Source of the DNA: an uncultured Massilia sp. | Lineage (GTDB): Bacteria > Pseudomonadota > Gammaproteobacteria > Burkholderiales > Burkholderiaceae_D | Length of the DNA: 64,000 nt | Direction: 5' to 3' | NCBI GenBank assembly: GCA_913778765.1 | Contig: CAJYXO010000032.1 | Coordinates: forward strand, 1 to 64,000 | Shown: positions 37,938 through 46,383 of the stretch, in pieces | Numbering within the stretch: the stretch's first letter is position 1 | How the letters are laid out: every line of letters begins with the position of its first letter | Position numbers and translations under genes: made by a program | The notes under the pieces: model-generated | Databases searched by the model: none | What the model was told of the DNA's origin: nothing | Seen by the model: the letters and a program-made list of their open reading frames with translations, nothing else

Positions 37938-38735
37938 TCAGGAGGCCATGCCGAGCGCCGCCATCTTGACGCGCAGGGCTGCGCGGTCGGCGTCGATCCG
38001 GCTGCCGTTCGTGCGGCTCGACAAGGCGCTCTTCTCTTTACGGCCAAGGAAGTAGGCGATGCGTTCCGCGTTTGCCCCGGAAGGGTGGGGAAGACCGTGC
38101 AGGATGCGCCCTTCGTCGAGCATGCCGCGGCGCGCCAGCCACGACAGCGCCAGGCTCACCTTCGGACCGAGCGGCACGAACACGGCGTCGCGCAGCTGCG
38201 CCGCTTCCTGTCCGAAGTAGTCGATTAATTGCGACTGCAATAGCGGTGTGGTGAGCATGTTCGGACTGGCGCCGTTGTAGTTGATGCCGTCGACGAAGAC
38301 CGGCTGGCGCAGCGCCCCGGTCACGTGCATCAGGCCGGCGTCAAGGCCGAACAGCGAGGCGCAGCTGTCGATCCCGAGCCAGCGCTGCAGGCCCACGTGA
38401 TCGAGCAGGGCCACCAGATTGGGACGGATCGCGCCGCTGAAGGCGCCCGTGTACTTGGCGGCGCGCAGCAGCGCCTGCAGGTCCAGGCCTTCGCGCAAGC
38501 CCTGCTGGGCGGCGCGCACCGCGTTCTTCCATTGCACGAAGCCCGGCGAGATCCCGACCACCACCACGCGGGCCGCGGGATTCACGTAGTCGAAGGGAAT
38601 GTAGTGGGCCGTGACGCGGCCTTCGCGCGCGAGCAGGAAGGCATCGGGAATCTGGGCGGGCGCGGCGATCGCGGCGAGATCAAGGGCGGCGATCAGGTCG
38701 GCGAACCGGGAGAACTGGGCAAGCTGGGCAGGCAT
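37938..38735 (-). CDS. Uracil-DNA-glycosylase-fold protein, function unassigned
   Basis: A 265-residue protein with two motifs in the order seen in the uracil-DNA glycosylase superfamily: VVVVGISPGFVQWK (about 57-70; compare GxxPG) and LHGLPHPSGANAERI (compare HPSG at the second motif). No clear catalytic Asp/Asn follows the first motif, and the middle part is unlike canonical Ung or Mug. It could be a base-excision enzyme variant or a non-catalytic relative. It is divergent from galM with an 82-bp gap and shows no functional link to its neighbours. Confidence 0.55.
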   Translation of the reverse strand: MPAQLAQFSRFADLIAALDLAAIAAPAQIPDAFLLAREGRVTAHYIPFDYVNPAARVVVVGISPGFVQWKNAVRAAQQGLREGLDLQALLRAAKYTGAFSGAIRPNLVALLDHVGLQRWLGIDSCASLFGLDAGLMHVTGALRQPVFVDGINYNGASPNMLTTPLLQSQLIDYFGQEAAQLRDAVFVPLGPKVSLALSWLARRGMLDEGRILHGLPHPSGANAERIAYFLGRKEKSALSSRTNGSRIDADRAALRVKMAALGMAS

Positions 38736-38817
38736 GGCCGCATTGTGCCATGGCGCGCCGAAGCGGCGGGGGCTCGTGCTAGCATCCCGTCATCACGCTC
38801 TCACAGGACGCATAACC

Positions 38818-39897
38818 GTGCACGCGCAAACCGACTCAACCCCAGGCATCACCCAGGCGCCCTTCGGCACTTTGCCCGACGGCGCGCAGGTCACGCAATT
38901 CACCCTCGTCAACCGTCATGGCATGACGGTGAAGATCCTCGACTTCGGCGGCATCATCACCCAGATCCACGTGCCCGACCGCGACGGCCGCTTTGCCGAC
39001 GTCGCCCTCGGCTTCGACGAACTGGCGCCTTATCTGGGCGAGAGCCCGTATTTCGGCGCCCTGATCGGCCGCTACGGCAACCGCATCGCCAAGGGACGAT
39101 TTGTGATCGGCAGTCACAAATACGAACTGGCCACCAACAACGGCAACAATCACCTCCACGGCGGCAACCGCGGCTTCGACAAGGTCCTGTGGCAGGCCAG
39201 CGTGGAAGGGCGGGACCTGCGCCTGCGCTACTTCAGCAAGGACGGCGAGGAAGGCTATCCGGGCAACCTGCAGGCCGACGTTGTCTACAGCCTCACGAAC
39301 GACAACGAGATCGCGGTGCGCTTCAGCGCCACCACCGACCAGCCGACCCCGGTGAACCTGACCCAGCACAGCTACTTCAACCTGGCGGGCATCGAAGGCT
39401 GCGGCGACATCCTCGGTCACGAACTCGTCATCGATGCCGCCGGCTTCATCCCCATCGATGCCGAATCGATCCCGCTCGGCCATGTGCAGCCGGTCGAGGG
39501 CACGCCCTTCGACTTCCGCCGGGCGCGCACGATCGGTTCGCAGATCGGCGCGCAGGACCGGCAACTGGCCAACGGCCAGGGCTACGACCACTGCTTCGTG
39601 CTCGACCGGCCGGCCGGCAGCCGCGCGCTGCGGCGCGCGGTGCGGGTACGCGATCCGGGCAGCGGACGCGTGCTGGAACTGCTGACCCAGGAGCCGGGCG
39701 TGCAGTTCTACAGCGGGAATTTCCTCGACGGAAAGCTGGCGGGCAAGGGCTGCGCCTATCCGTTCCGCGGCGGCTTCGCCATCGAGCCCGAGCACTTTCC
39801 GGACTCCCCCAACCAGCCTGCATTTCCAAATACCATCCTGCAGCCCGGCCAGACCTATGCGACCGAGTCGCGCTTCCGGTTTTCCGTAGAAAACTAG
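38818..39897 (+). CDS. galM: Galactose mutarotase (aldose 1-epimerase)
   Basis: A 359-residue cytoplasmic-type GalM. Signatures are YGNRIAKGRF, NNHLHGGNRGFDKVLW, the catalytic His in LTQHSYFNLAG, and the C-terminal EPGVQFYSGNFLDG followed by GFAIEPEHFPDSPN, whose Glu is the catalytic base. It interconverts alpha and beta anomers of galactose before GalK. It starts at a GTG (38818) with AGGA nine bases upstream; the frame is open further left but reads through the neighbouring promoter. It lies 15 kb from galT/galK, so it is not in their operon. Confidence 0.92.
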   Translation: MHAQTDSTPGITQAPFGTLPDGAQVTQFTLVNRHGMTVKILDFGGIITQIHVPDRDGRFADVALGFDELAPYLGESPYFGALIGRYGNRIAKGRFVIGSHKYELATNNGNNHLHGGNRGFDKVLWQASVEGRDLRLRYFSKDGEEGYPGNLQADVVYSLTNDNEIAVRFSATTDQPTPVNLTQHSYFNLAGIEGCGDILGHELVIDAAGFIPIDAESIPLGHVQPVEGTPFDFRRARTIGSQIGAQDRQLANGQGYDHCFVLDRPAGSRALRRAVRVRDPGSGRVLELLTQEPGVQFYSGNFLDGKLAGKGCAYPFRGGFAIEPEHFPDSPNQPAFPNTILQPGQTYATESRFRFSVEN

Positions 39898-39910
39898 GCA
39901 AGCCTGTATA

Positions 39911-39936
39911 GATGGGTGTTGCGCAGGACACCCATC
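39911..39936 (+). terminator. 9-bp hairpin behind galM
   Basis: GATGGGTGT (39911-39919) pairs perfectly with ACACCCATC (39928-39936) around eight bases, 14 bases after the galM stop. The following sequence has only a short A/T run (39942-39950) rather than a U tract, so it is a likely but atypical terminator. Confidence 0.5.
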
Positions 39937-40054
39937 GTCTCAAAAATTTTGCTCTGTGTTAATTTTTCTCCATCGACTCCCGTCGAATTCGGCCGTAACC
40001 TCAGTGCCGTAGGCACAATAAATACGTCCGATCGCGTTAAAGTTTGGAGAGAAA

Positions 40055-41776
40055 ATGACATTCAAGGATTTGAAGATCGGCACCCGCCTGGGCATCGGCT
40101 TTGGCGCGGTCTGCCTGGCGCTGGTGTTCGTCGTGGGACAGAGCGTGGTGAGTCTCAGCCGCGTCAACGACGCCAGCGACACGATCGTCGACAAGCGCAT
40201 TCCACGCCTCGACGACGCCAACCGCCTGCTGGCCGAGGTGAACGACATCGCCATCGCCTTGCGGAATGCGATGATGAGCGAGGATCCTGCCGACCGCGCG
40301 AGCCAAGTCGAGGAAATCATGTCTTCGCGCAAAGACGCCGAAACCATCCTCGCCAGCCTCGACAAGGTCCTGGAAAGCGAAAAAGGGCGCGCCCTGCTGC
40401 GCCGGCAGCAGGACCTGAACGCACGGTATGCGAAGGCGCAGGACGAGCTTCTCGGCCTGCTCAAAGCCAACGACGTCGAGGGCGCCAAGGCCCGCCTGAA
40501 GGCCGTGCGGCCGCTGCTGGTGGAGTACAAGAAAGTCATCGCCGACCAGATCCAGGCGCAGAAGGATCTGGCCAACCAGGACTCGGACCAGGCCACCGAC
40601 ACCTATCTCTTTGCGCGCAACCTGATGCTGGGACTGGGCGTGCTGGCGCTGGCCGTCGCCGGCGCGCTGGCCTGGTGGATCAGCGCCTCGATCGTGCGCC
40701 CGATGCGCCGCGCGCTGGACGTCGCGAACGCCGTCGCCGCCGGCGACCTGACCACCCGCGTCGAGGCCGACAGCCGCGACGAGACCGGCCAGCTGCTGCA
40801 GGCCCTGAAGACCATGAACGCCAACCTGGTGAAGACCGTCACCACCGTGCGCAACGGCACCGAGGCGATCGGCACCGCGTCTACCGAAGTCGCGGCCGGC
40901 AACCAGGATCTGTCGAGCCGCACCGAGCAGCAGGCCAGCTCGCTGGAAGAGACGGCGTCGTCGATGGAAGAACTGACTTCGACGGTCAAGCAGAACGCCG
41001 ACAACGCGCGCCAGGCCAACACCCTGGCCGAGGCGGCATCCGGTGTCGCCGCCCGCGGCGGCCAGGTGATCCATGAAGTCGTGGCCACCATGGAGCAGAT
41101 CCATGAAGCCTCGGGCAAGATCACCGACATCATCGCGGTCATCGACGGCATCGCCTTCCAGACCAACATCCTGGCCCTGAATGCCGCCGTCGAAGCGGCG
41201 CGTGCCGGCGAGCAGGGCCGCGGCTTCGCGGTCGTCGCCGGCGAAGTGCGTTCGCTGGCCCAGCGCAGCGCCGCCGCCGCCAAGGAAATCAAGACCCTGA
41301 TCGACGACTCCAGCGAGAAGGTCGGCACCGGCAGCCGCCTGGTGAAGGAAGCCGGCAGCACCATGGGCGACATCGTCGACAGCGTGCGCCGCGTGACCGA
41401 CATCCTCAACGAGATCACCTCGGCCAGCCAGGAGCAGAGCGCCGGCATCGAGCAGATCAACGAAGCCATCACCCAGATGGACACCGTGACCCAGCAGAAC
41501 GCCGCCCTGGTCGAACAGGCCGCCGCGGCCTCGCAATCCATGCAGGACGAAGCCGCGCGCCTGTCGGCGGCGGTGGCGGTGTTCAAGCTCGATCACGGCG
41601 CGGCGCCAGCCGCTGCCCTTGCCGCACAGTCGCCGGCGCCGGCGCGTGCGGCCTTGCCGGCGGCGCGTCCCGCGCCTGCGAAGCGGGCCGCTCCGGTGAA
41701 GCCGGCCGCGAAAGCGGCGCGCGCTTCCCGTCCTTCGCCGGCTGCGCCGGCGGAGAGCGATTGGGAAGAGTTCTGA
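40055..41776 (+). CDS. Methyl-accepting chemotaxis protein
   Basis: A 573-residue chemoreceptor. Helix 1 (about 9-31), a four-helix-bundle periplasmic domain to about 188 and helix 2 (about 190-211) precede a HAMP domain. The signalling core has the hairpin tip [20 protein letters not shown] around residues 369-388. The C-terminus is Ala/Pro-rich and ends in DWEEF, a tether pentapeptide for CheR/CheB. The ligand cannot be predicted. A small GTGCC/GGCAC hairpin (40004-40016) lies in the upstream region. Confidence 0.95.
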   Translation: MTFKDLKIGTRLGIGFGAVCLALVFVVGQSVVSLSRVNDASDTIVDKRIPRLDDANRLLAEVNDIAIALRNAMMSEDPADRASQVEEIMSSRKDAETILASLDKVLESEKGRALLRRQQDLNARYAKAQDELLGLLKANDVEGAKARLKAVRPLLVEYKKVIADQIQAQKDLANQDSDQATDTYLFARNLMLGLGVLALAVAGALAWWISASIVRPMRRALDVANAVAAGDLTTRVEADSRDETGQLLQALKTMNANLVKTVTTVRNGTEAIGTASTEVAAGNQDLSSRTEQQASSLEETASSMEELTSTVKQNADNARQANTLAEAASGVAARGGQVIHEVVATMEQIHEASGKITDIIAVIDGIAFQTNILALNAAVEAARAGEQGRGFAVVAGEVRSLAQRSAAAAKEIKTLIDDSSEKVGTGSRLVKEAGSTMGDIVDSVRRVTDILNEITSASQEQSAGIEQINEAITQMDTVTQQNAALVEQAAAASQSMQDEAARLSAAVAVFKLDHGAAPAAALAAQSPAPARAALPAARPAPAKRAAPVKPAAKAARASRPSPAAPAESDWEEF

Positions 41777-41804
41777 TCCCTGGCCATTCCCGCCAGCTCT
41801 GGCA

Positions 41805-41923
41805 CGTCATTCCCGCGCAGGCGGGAATCCAAGTTGCACGCATCTCGACAGCGCAAGCAAAACTTCGATCCCCGCCTGCGCGGGGATGACGGTTGCTGGA
41901 TCCCCGCCTGCGCGGGGATGACG
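41805..41923. repeat. REPIN-like cluster: three REP palindromes
   Basis: Three GC-rich palindromes: 41805-41829 (CGTCATTCCCGCGCAGGCGG and on), 41867-41891 and 41899-41923. The last two are identical 25-mers built on GATCCCCGCCTGCGCGGGGA. The first is inverted relative to the second, and the pair encloses a 37-base spacer starting ATCCAAGTTG. This is the layout of a REPIN (paired REP sequences), followed by a single extra REP. A diverged copy is at 43649. Confidence 0.8.
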
Positions 41924-42007
41924 TTCATGCGCCCCCGCTGATTATGTTAGGCTGTCCGACGCGCCTCCCGCAGGCGCGTCTCGGCAACCGTCTTTACAAG
42001 GATCAGC

Positions 42008-42703
42008 ATGACTGGCTTCGCTATCACCCCGCCCGACGTCCCCGCGCTCGCGATCTTCGGCTCCGACCAGACCTTCCCGCTGCGCCGCGTGTTCTGCGTC
42101 GGCCGCAACTACGCCTCCCACGCGCGCGAGATGGGCGCCGACCCGGACCGCGAACCGCCGTTCTTCTTCACCAAGCCCGCCGACGCGGTGGTGCCGGCCA
42201 GCGGCACGCTGCCGTATCCGCCGGCGACGAAGGAGCTGCACCATGAAGTCGAACTGGTGGTGGCGCTGAAAGAGGGCGGCGCCGACATCGCGCCGGACCA
42301 GGCGCTGGACAAGGTGTGGGGCTATGCGGTCGGCCTCGACCTGACCCGCCGCGATCTGCAGGTTGTCGCCAAGAAAGAGGGCCGGCCCTGGGACATGTCG
42401 AAAGGCTTCGACGCCTCGGCGCCCTGCAGCCCGCTGCAGCCGGTGTCCTGCACCGGCCATCCGCAGCAGGGCCGCATCTGGCTCGAAGTGAACGGCCAGC
42501 TCAAGCAGGAAGGCAACCTGAACGAAATGATCTGGCCGGTGGCCGACGTGATCGCCTACCTGTCGCGCTTCGTCACCCTGGCGCCGGGCGACCTGATCTT
42601 CACCGGCACGCCGGCTGGCGTCGACGCCCTCAAGCCGGGCGACCGGCTGCGCGGCGGCGTCGACGAGGTGACGACCTTCGAACTCACCATCGGCAGCCGA
42701 TGA
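42008..42703 (+). CDS. Fumarylacetoacetate hydrolase family protein (fumarylpyruvate hydrolase-like)
   Basis: 231 residues. Conserved FAH-fold parts are VFCVGRNYASHAREMG, PPFFFTKPADAVV and the metal-binding HHEVELVVAL, with IFTGTPAGVDALKPGD near the end. Closest in pattern to small single-domain enzymes such as fumarylpyruvate hydrolase, which cleave acylpyruvates in aromatic-ring catabolism; no gentisate dioxygenase or isomerase is nearby, so the substrate is open. Its TGA overlaps the ATG of the next dehydrogenase gene. Confidence 0.88.
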   Translation: MTGFAITPPDVPALAIFGSDQTFPLRRVFCVGRNYASHAREMGADPDREPPFFFTKPADAVVPASGTLPYPPATKELHHEVELVVALKEGGADIAPDQALDKVWGYAVGLDLTRRDLQVVAKKEGRPWDMSKGFDASAPCSPLQPVSCTGHPQQGRIWLEVNGQLKQEGNLNEMIWPVADVIAYLSRFVTLAPGDLIFTGTPAGVDALKPGDRLRGGVDEVTTFELTIGSR

Positions 42704-43626
42704 AGCCGGGGCTGCTGCAGATCGGCAGCTTCCCGCCCGAGGTGCAGTCGCAGATCGACGCCGAGTTCGAACGGATCGGCATCGACGACGTCGAACGCGA
42801 CCCTGCGCGCGCCGCGGCGATCCGCGCCATCGTCACGCGCAGCAACCTGGAAGTGCCGGCGGCGCTGGTCGAACGCCTGCCGGCGCTGGAGATCATCGCC
42901 ACCAACGGCGTCGGCTACGACCTGATCCCGCTCGAACTGGCCGCGCGGCGCGGTATCGTCGTCACCAACACCCCGGACGTGCTGAACGCCGCGGTGGCCG
43001 AACTGGCCGTCGGCGCGCTGCTGTCCCTGCTGCGCAAGCTGCCCCAGGCCGACCGCTACGTGCGCGAAGGCCGCTGGGCCCAGGCCAATTTTTCACTCAC
43101 CGCCAGCCTGGCCGGCAAGCAGGTCGGCATCGCCGGCCTGGGACGCATCGGCAAGGACATCGCGCGGCGCCTGGCGCCCTTCGGCGTCAATCTTGCGTAC
43201 CACGGCCGCACCGACCAGCAGCTGGCCTGGCGCTTCGAACCCGACCTGGCGCTGCTGGCGCGCGACGCCGACATCCTGATCGTGGCGGCGCCCGGAGGAC
43301 CCGAGACTGCGCGCATGGTCGACGCCCGCGTGCTGGATGCGCTCGGGCCGCAGGGCTATCTGGTGAACGTGGCGCGCGGTTCGCTGGTGGATGAAGAGGC
43401 GCTGCTGGCGGCCCTGCGGGAAAACCGCATCGCCGGCGCGGCGCTCGACGTGTTCGACGGCGAGCCGGACATCGATGCGCGTTTCTTTGGGCTGGAGAAC
43501 GTGCTCCTGATGCCGCACATCGGCAGCGCCACCGTGGAGACGCGGGCGGCGATGGCGCGGCTGATGCTGGATAATCTGCGGGGGTGGTTCAGGGGCGGCA
43601 GGGTGCTCACCCAGGTGAGTAAATAA
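42700..43626 (+). CDS. D-isomer-specific 2-hydroxyacid dehydrogenase
   Basis: 308 residues of the glyoxylate/hydroxypyruvate reductase type. The NAD(P)-binding motif is VGIAGLGRIGKDIARRL (about 144-160). The catalytic Arg lies in NVARGSLVDEEAL, the Glu in LDVFDGEPD and the His in LLMPHIGSAT. It reduces 2-oxoacids such as hydroxypyruvate or glyoxylate to D-hydroxyacids. It is translationally coupled to the FAH-family gene by an ATGA overlap, suggesting that the two act on related oxoacid metabolites. Confidence 0.92.
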   Translation: MKPGLLQIGSFPPEVQSQIDAEFERIGIDDVERDPARAAAIRAIVTRSNLEVPAALVERLPALEIIATNGVGYDLIPLELAARRGIVVTNTPDVLNAAVAELAVGALLSLLRKLPQADRYVREGRWAQANFSLTASLAGKQVGIAGLGRIGKDIARRLAPFGVNLAYHGRTDQQLAWRFEPDLALLARDADILIVAAPGGPETARMVDARVLDALGPQGYLVNVARGSLVDEEALLAALRENRIAGAALDVFDGEPDIDARFFGLENVLLMPHIGSATVETRAAMARLMLDNLRGWFRGGRVLTQVSK

Positions 43627-43648
43627 ACGTCGTCCCCGCCTTCACCAA

Positions 43649-43734
43649 CGTCATCCCCGCGAAGGCGGGGATCCAAGTTGTGCGCGTCTCGACAGCTCGA
43701 ACAAACCTGGGTCCCCGCCTGCGCGGGAACGACG
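43649..43734. repeat. REPIN-like element, second copy
   Basis: Two palindromes in inverted orientation, 43649-43672 (CGTCATCCCCGCGAAGGCGG and on) and 43709-43734, enclose a spacer starting ATCCAAGTTG that is close in sequence to the one in the 41805 copy. It lies between the convergent dehydrogenase and emrA-like genes. The first half, CGTCGTCCCCGCC at 43628-43640, may be another decayed REP. Confidence 0.75.
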
Positions 43735-43738
43735 TAAC

Positions 43739-44896
43739 TCAATTGGCCATGTTCTTGGCCACGATCGCATCCGTCGCCGCCTGCGCCTGCTGCAGCGGCT
43801 GGTTCAGCACACTGGTCGCATAGGTCGGCGCCGGCGCCGCCACGGTGCCCAGCGCGCTGCCGCCCTGGTTGGCGATGTCGACGTCGACGGTGGCCGACAG
43901 GCCCACGCGCAGCGGGTGCGCGGCCAGTTCCTTCGGGTCGAGCGAGATCCGCACCGGCACGCGCTGCACCACCTTGATCCAGTTGCCGCTGGCGTTCTGC
44001 GCCGGCAGCAGCGAAAAGGCGCTGCCGGTGCCGGCCGCCAGGCCGACCACCTTGCCGTGGTAGGTCACCTTGCCGCCGTAGATGTCGGCCTCGATGGTGG
44101 CCGGCTGGCCGACGCGGATGCCGCGCAGTTCCGATTCCTTGAAATTGGCGTCGATCCACAACTGGTCGAGCGGCACGATCGACAGCAGCGGCGCGCCCGG
44201 CGCGATGCGGCTGCCCACCTGCACGCTGCGTTTGGCCACGTAGCCGCTCACCGGCGCGACGATGGCGTTGCGGCGCGCCGCCAGCCAGGCCGACAGGTAA
44301 TCGGCCTTGGCCGCCAGCACGGTCGGGTGATTCGCCGGGTCGACGCCGGCCACGGCGACGCGGGCGGCCGCCACCTGCTTCAGCGCCACGTCCAGCGCGG
44401 CCTTGGCATCGTCGACGGCGCGGCGCGCATGCGCCACGTCTTCGCCCGACACCACGTTGTCCGCCGCCAGCGGCGCGCGGCGCGCCAGGTCTTCCTGCGC
44501 GGCCTTCAACGACACGCGGCGCTGCTCGACCACGGCGTTCAGCTGCTCGACGTTCGAATAACGCTCGCGCTGCTGGCGCACGGCGCTGCCGAGGCGCGCT
44601 TCGGCCTGGGCCAGGTTCACTTCCGCATCGGACGGGTCGAGGCGCACGATCTCGGCGCCGGCCTTCACCAGCTGGGTTTCGTCGGCGCGGATCTCGACCA
44701 CGCTGCCGGTCACCTGCGAGGACACGTTGACGAGGTTGCCGCCCACATAGGCGTTGTCGGTTTCGACGCGCTTCGACGCGACCAGCAGGTAATAGGCGCC
44801 ATAGGCCACGCCGGCGGCGAGGAAGGCGACGGTGATGCCGGCCAGGACGGCGCGGCGCTTGCCTTTGTTCGGGACTTGGTTGGTTTCGGTGCTCAT
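43739..44896 (-). CDS. emrA: EmrA/HlyD-type periplasmic adaptor
   Basis: A 385-residue membrane-fusion protein. One N-terminal transmembrane helix (about 14-36) precedes DNAYVGGNLVNVSSQVTGSV, the biotinyl-lipoyl-like start. A long coiled-coil hairpin (about 85-195) and a beta-barrel part with VSGYVAKRSVQVGSRI follow. It bridges the EmrB-type exporter and the outer-membrane factor. The start ATG overlaps the preceding outer-membrane factor stop (ATGA). It is the last gene of a four-gene marR-emrB-OMF-emrA operon. Confidence 0.92.
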   Translation of the reverse strand: MSTETNQVPNKGKRRAVLAGITVAFLAAGVAYGAYYLLVASKRVETDNAYVGGNLVNVSSQVTGSVVEIRADETQLVKAGAEIVRLDPSDAEVNLAQAEARLGSAVRQQRERYSNVEQLNAVVEQRRVSLKAAQEDLARRAPLAADNVVSGEDVAHARRAVDDAKAALDVALKQVAAARVAVAGVDPANHPTVLAAKADYLSAWLAARRNAIVAPVSGYVAKRSVQVGSRIAPGAPLLSIVPLDQLWIDANFKESELRGIRVGQPATIEADIYGGKVTYHGKVVGLAAGTGSAFSLLPAQNASGNWIKVVQRVPVRISLDPKELAAHPLRVGLSATVDVDIANQGGSALGTVAAPAPTYATSVLNQPLQQAQAATDAIVAKNMAN

Positions 44897-46374
44897 GGTC
44901 TTGGGGTCTTGGATGAATTGGTTTTGTTTGCGCTGGTACTGGTCGCGTGATAGCCGCCGCCCAGCGCCTTCACCAGCGCGACCTGGGTCTGCAGGCGGGC
45001 GTCCGTCAGTTGCAGGTCAGTGTCCTGCTGGCGCAATAGCGTCATCTTCGCCTGCAGCACGCCGGCGCGTTCCAGCAGGCCGCGCTTCATGCGCGCCTCG
45101 GCGCTGCCGACCAGCTTGCGGCTGGCGTCCAGCGTCGCCTGGTGGGTTGTCGCTTCCTGTTCCAGGCCCTGCAGGGTCGCGCCTTCCTGCGCCACTTCGC
45201 GCACCGCGGCCAGCACGGCTTCGTTGTATTCGGCCACCAGTTCGTCGCGGTTGCCGCGAGCCACGGCTAGCTGCGCTTTCAGGCGGCCGCTGTCGAACAG
45301 CGGGAGGTCGAGGGTGGCGCCGAGCAGCGGCGTGCGGCTCGGCCAGCGCAGCAGCTTGCCGAGCGAGACCGCATCGAGGCCGAGCGCGCCGACCAGGTTG
45401 ATGTCGGGGCGGAAGGCGGCTTCGCTGGCGGCCACGCGGCCGAGCTGGGCCTCGACGCGCCAGCGTGAAGCCTGCAGGTCCGGACGGCGCGCCAGCAGCG
45501 CCATGCCGAGTTCGCGCGGCAGCGCATTCGCGGCGGGCGCCGGTTTGAAGCGGGCCAGGTCGGCCAGCGCGGCGGCGTCGCCGCCCGTCAGCGCGCGCAG
45601 CACTTCCCGTTCGCGCCGCGCCTGGGTGGCCAGGCGCGCCGACTGTTCCTCCAGCAGGCTCAGGTCCAGCTCCGCGCCGCGCAGCTGCTCATCGGTGGCC
45701 AGGCCGTGGGCGATGCGGGCCTTGCGGCCGGCCACGATCTCGCGCTGCACGCCGGCCAGGGCCTGGGCGTTGTCCTGGCGCACCCACAGCATCTGCAGAC
45801 GGAAGTAGCTCTGGGCGACGCTGGCGGCGATCGCCTGCGCTGCCTGGGCCGCTTCGGCCTTGCGCGCATTTTCTTCGCCCAGGCTTGCCGCCACCAGCGA
45901 GCGGTGCTTGCCCCACCAGTCGACATCGTAGGTGGCGCGCACCTGCACGTTGGCGTCGTTGAAGTAGTTGCCGCCGATCGGCGGCGGGAAGAAGCCGTTC
46001 GAGGAATAGCGCTGGCGGTTCAGGCCCGTCGCCAGTTCGACCTTGGCGCCTTCGTCGGCCCGCTCGGCGGTCACGATGGCCTGGGCGCCGGCCACGCGCG
46101 CCTGCACCACGGCCAGGCTCGGGTTGTCCTGCAGGGCGCGGGCGATCAGGCCGTTCAGTTGCGGGTCGCCGTAGGCCTGCCACCATTGTTCGGCGGGCCA
46201 GGCGTCCGCCGGCAGAACGATGCCCGGCGCGTGCTGGGCTTTCGCGGCCAGGTCGATGGCGGCGGCTTTATTGGTATCGAGCGGCACGCTGATGCAGCCG
46301 GCCAGCAGGGCCAGCACCGCCGCAGCGAGCGCGCCGTTCTTCAGATTCAAGGATGTGTATCGCACTTGTTCCAA
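44893..46374 (-). CDS. Outer-membrane efflux lipoprotein (OprM/NodT family)
   Basis: 493 residues of the TolC-like outer-membrane factor family. The signal peptide ends in the lipobox LLAGC, so it is a lipoprotein. Two OEP repeats with long helices follow, and the signature MALLARRPDLQASRWRVEAQ lies mid-protein. It forms the exit duct for the EmrAB pump. The annotated start is a TTG only ten bases after the emrB stop; a GTG three codons on (46365) is equally possible, and both leave the lipobox intact. Confidence 0.9.
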   Translation of the reverse strand: MEQVRYTSLNLKNGALAAAVLALLAGCISVPLDTNKAAAIDLAAKAQHAPGIVLPADAWPAEQWWQAYGDPQLNGLIARALQDNPSLAVVQARVAGAQAIVTAERADEGAKVELATGLNRQRYSSNGFFPPPIGGNYFNDANVQVRATYDVDWWGKHRSLVAASLGEENARKAEAAQAAQAIAASVAQSYFRLQMLWVRQDNAQALAGVQREIVAGRKARIAHGLATDEQLRGAELDLSLLEEQSARLATQARREREVLRALTGGDAAALADLARFKPAPAANALPRELGMALLARRPDLQASRWRVEAQLGRVAASEAAFRPDINLVGALGLDAVSLGKLLRWPSRTPLLGATLDLPLFDSGRLKAQLAVARGNRDELVAEYNEAVLAAVREVAQEGATLQGLEQEATTHQATLDASRKLVGSAEARMKRGLLERAGVLQAKMTLLRQQDTDLQLTDARLQTQVALVKALGGGYHATSTSANKTNSSKTPRP

Positions 46375-46383
46375 CTTTCCAGA

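Noticed and set aside
34127-38047. A 1,306-codon minus-strand open frame
   Set aside because: It shadows the GGDEF-EAL gene in another frame and crosses ohrR and the dCache gene antisense; composition is typical of a GC-driven artefact.
41805-41923. REP palindromes considered as CRISPR repeats or terminators
   Set aside because: Only three copies with inverted orientation and a shared spacer, no U tract; REPIN structure explains them better.
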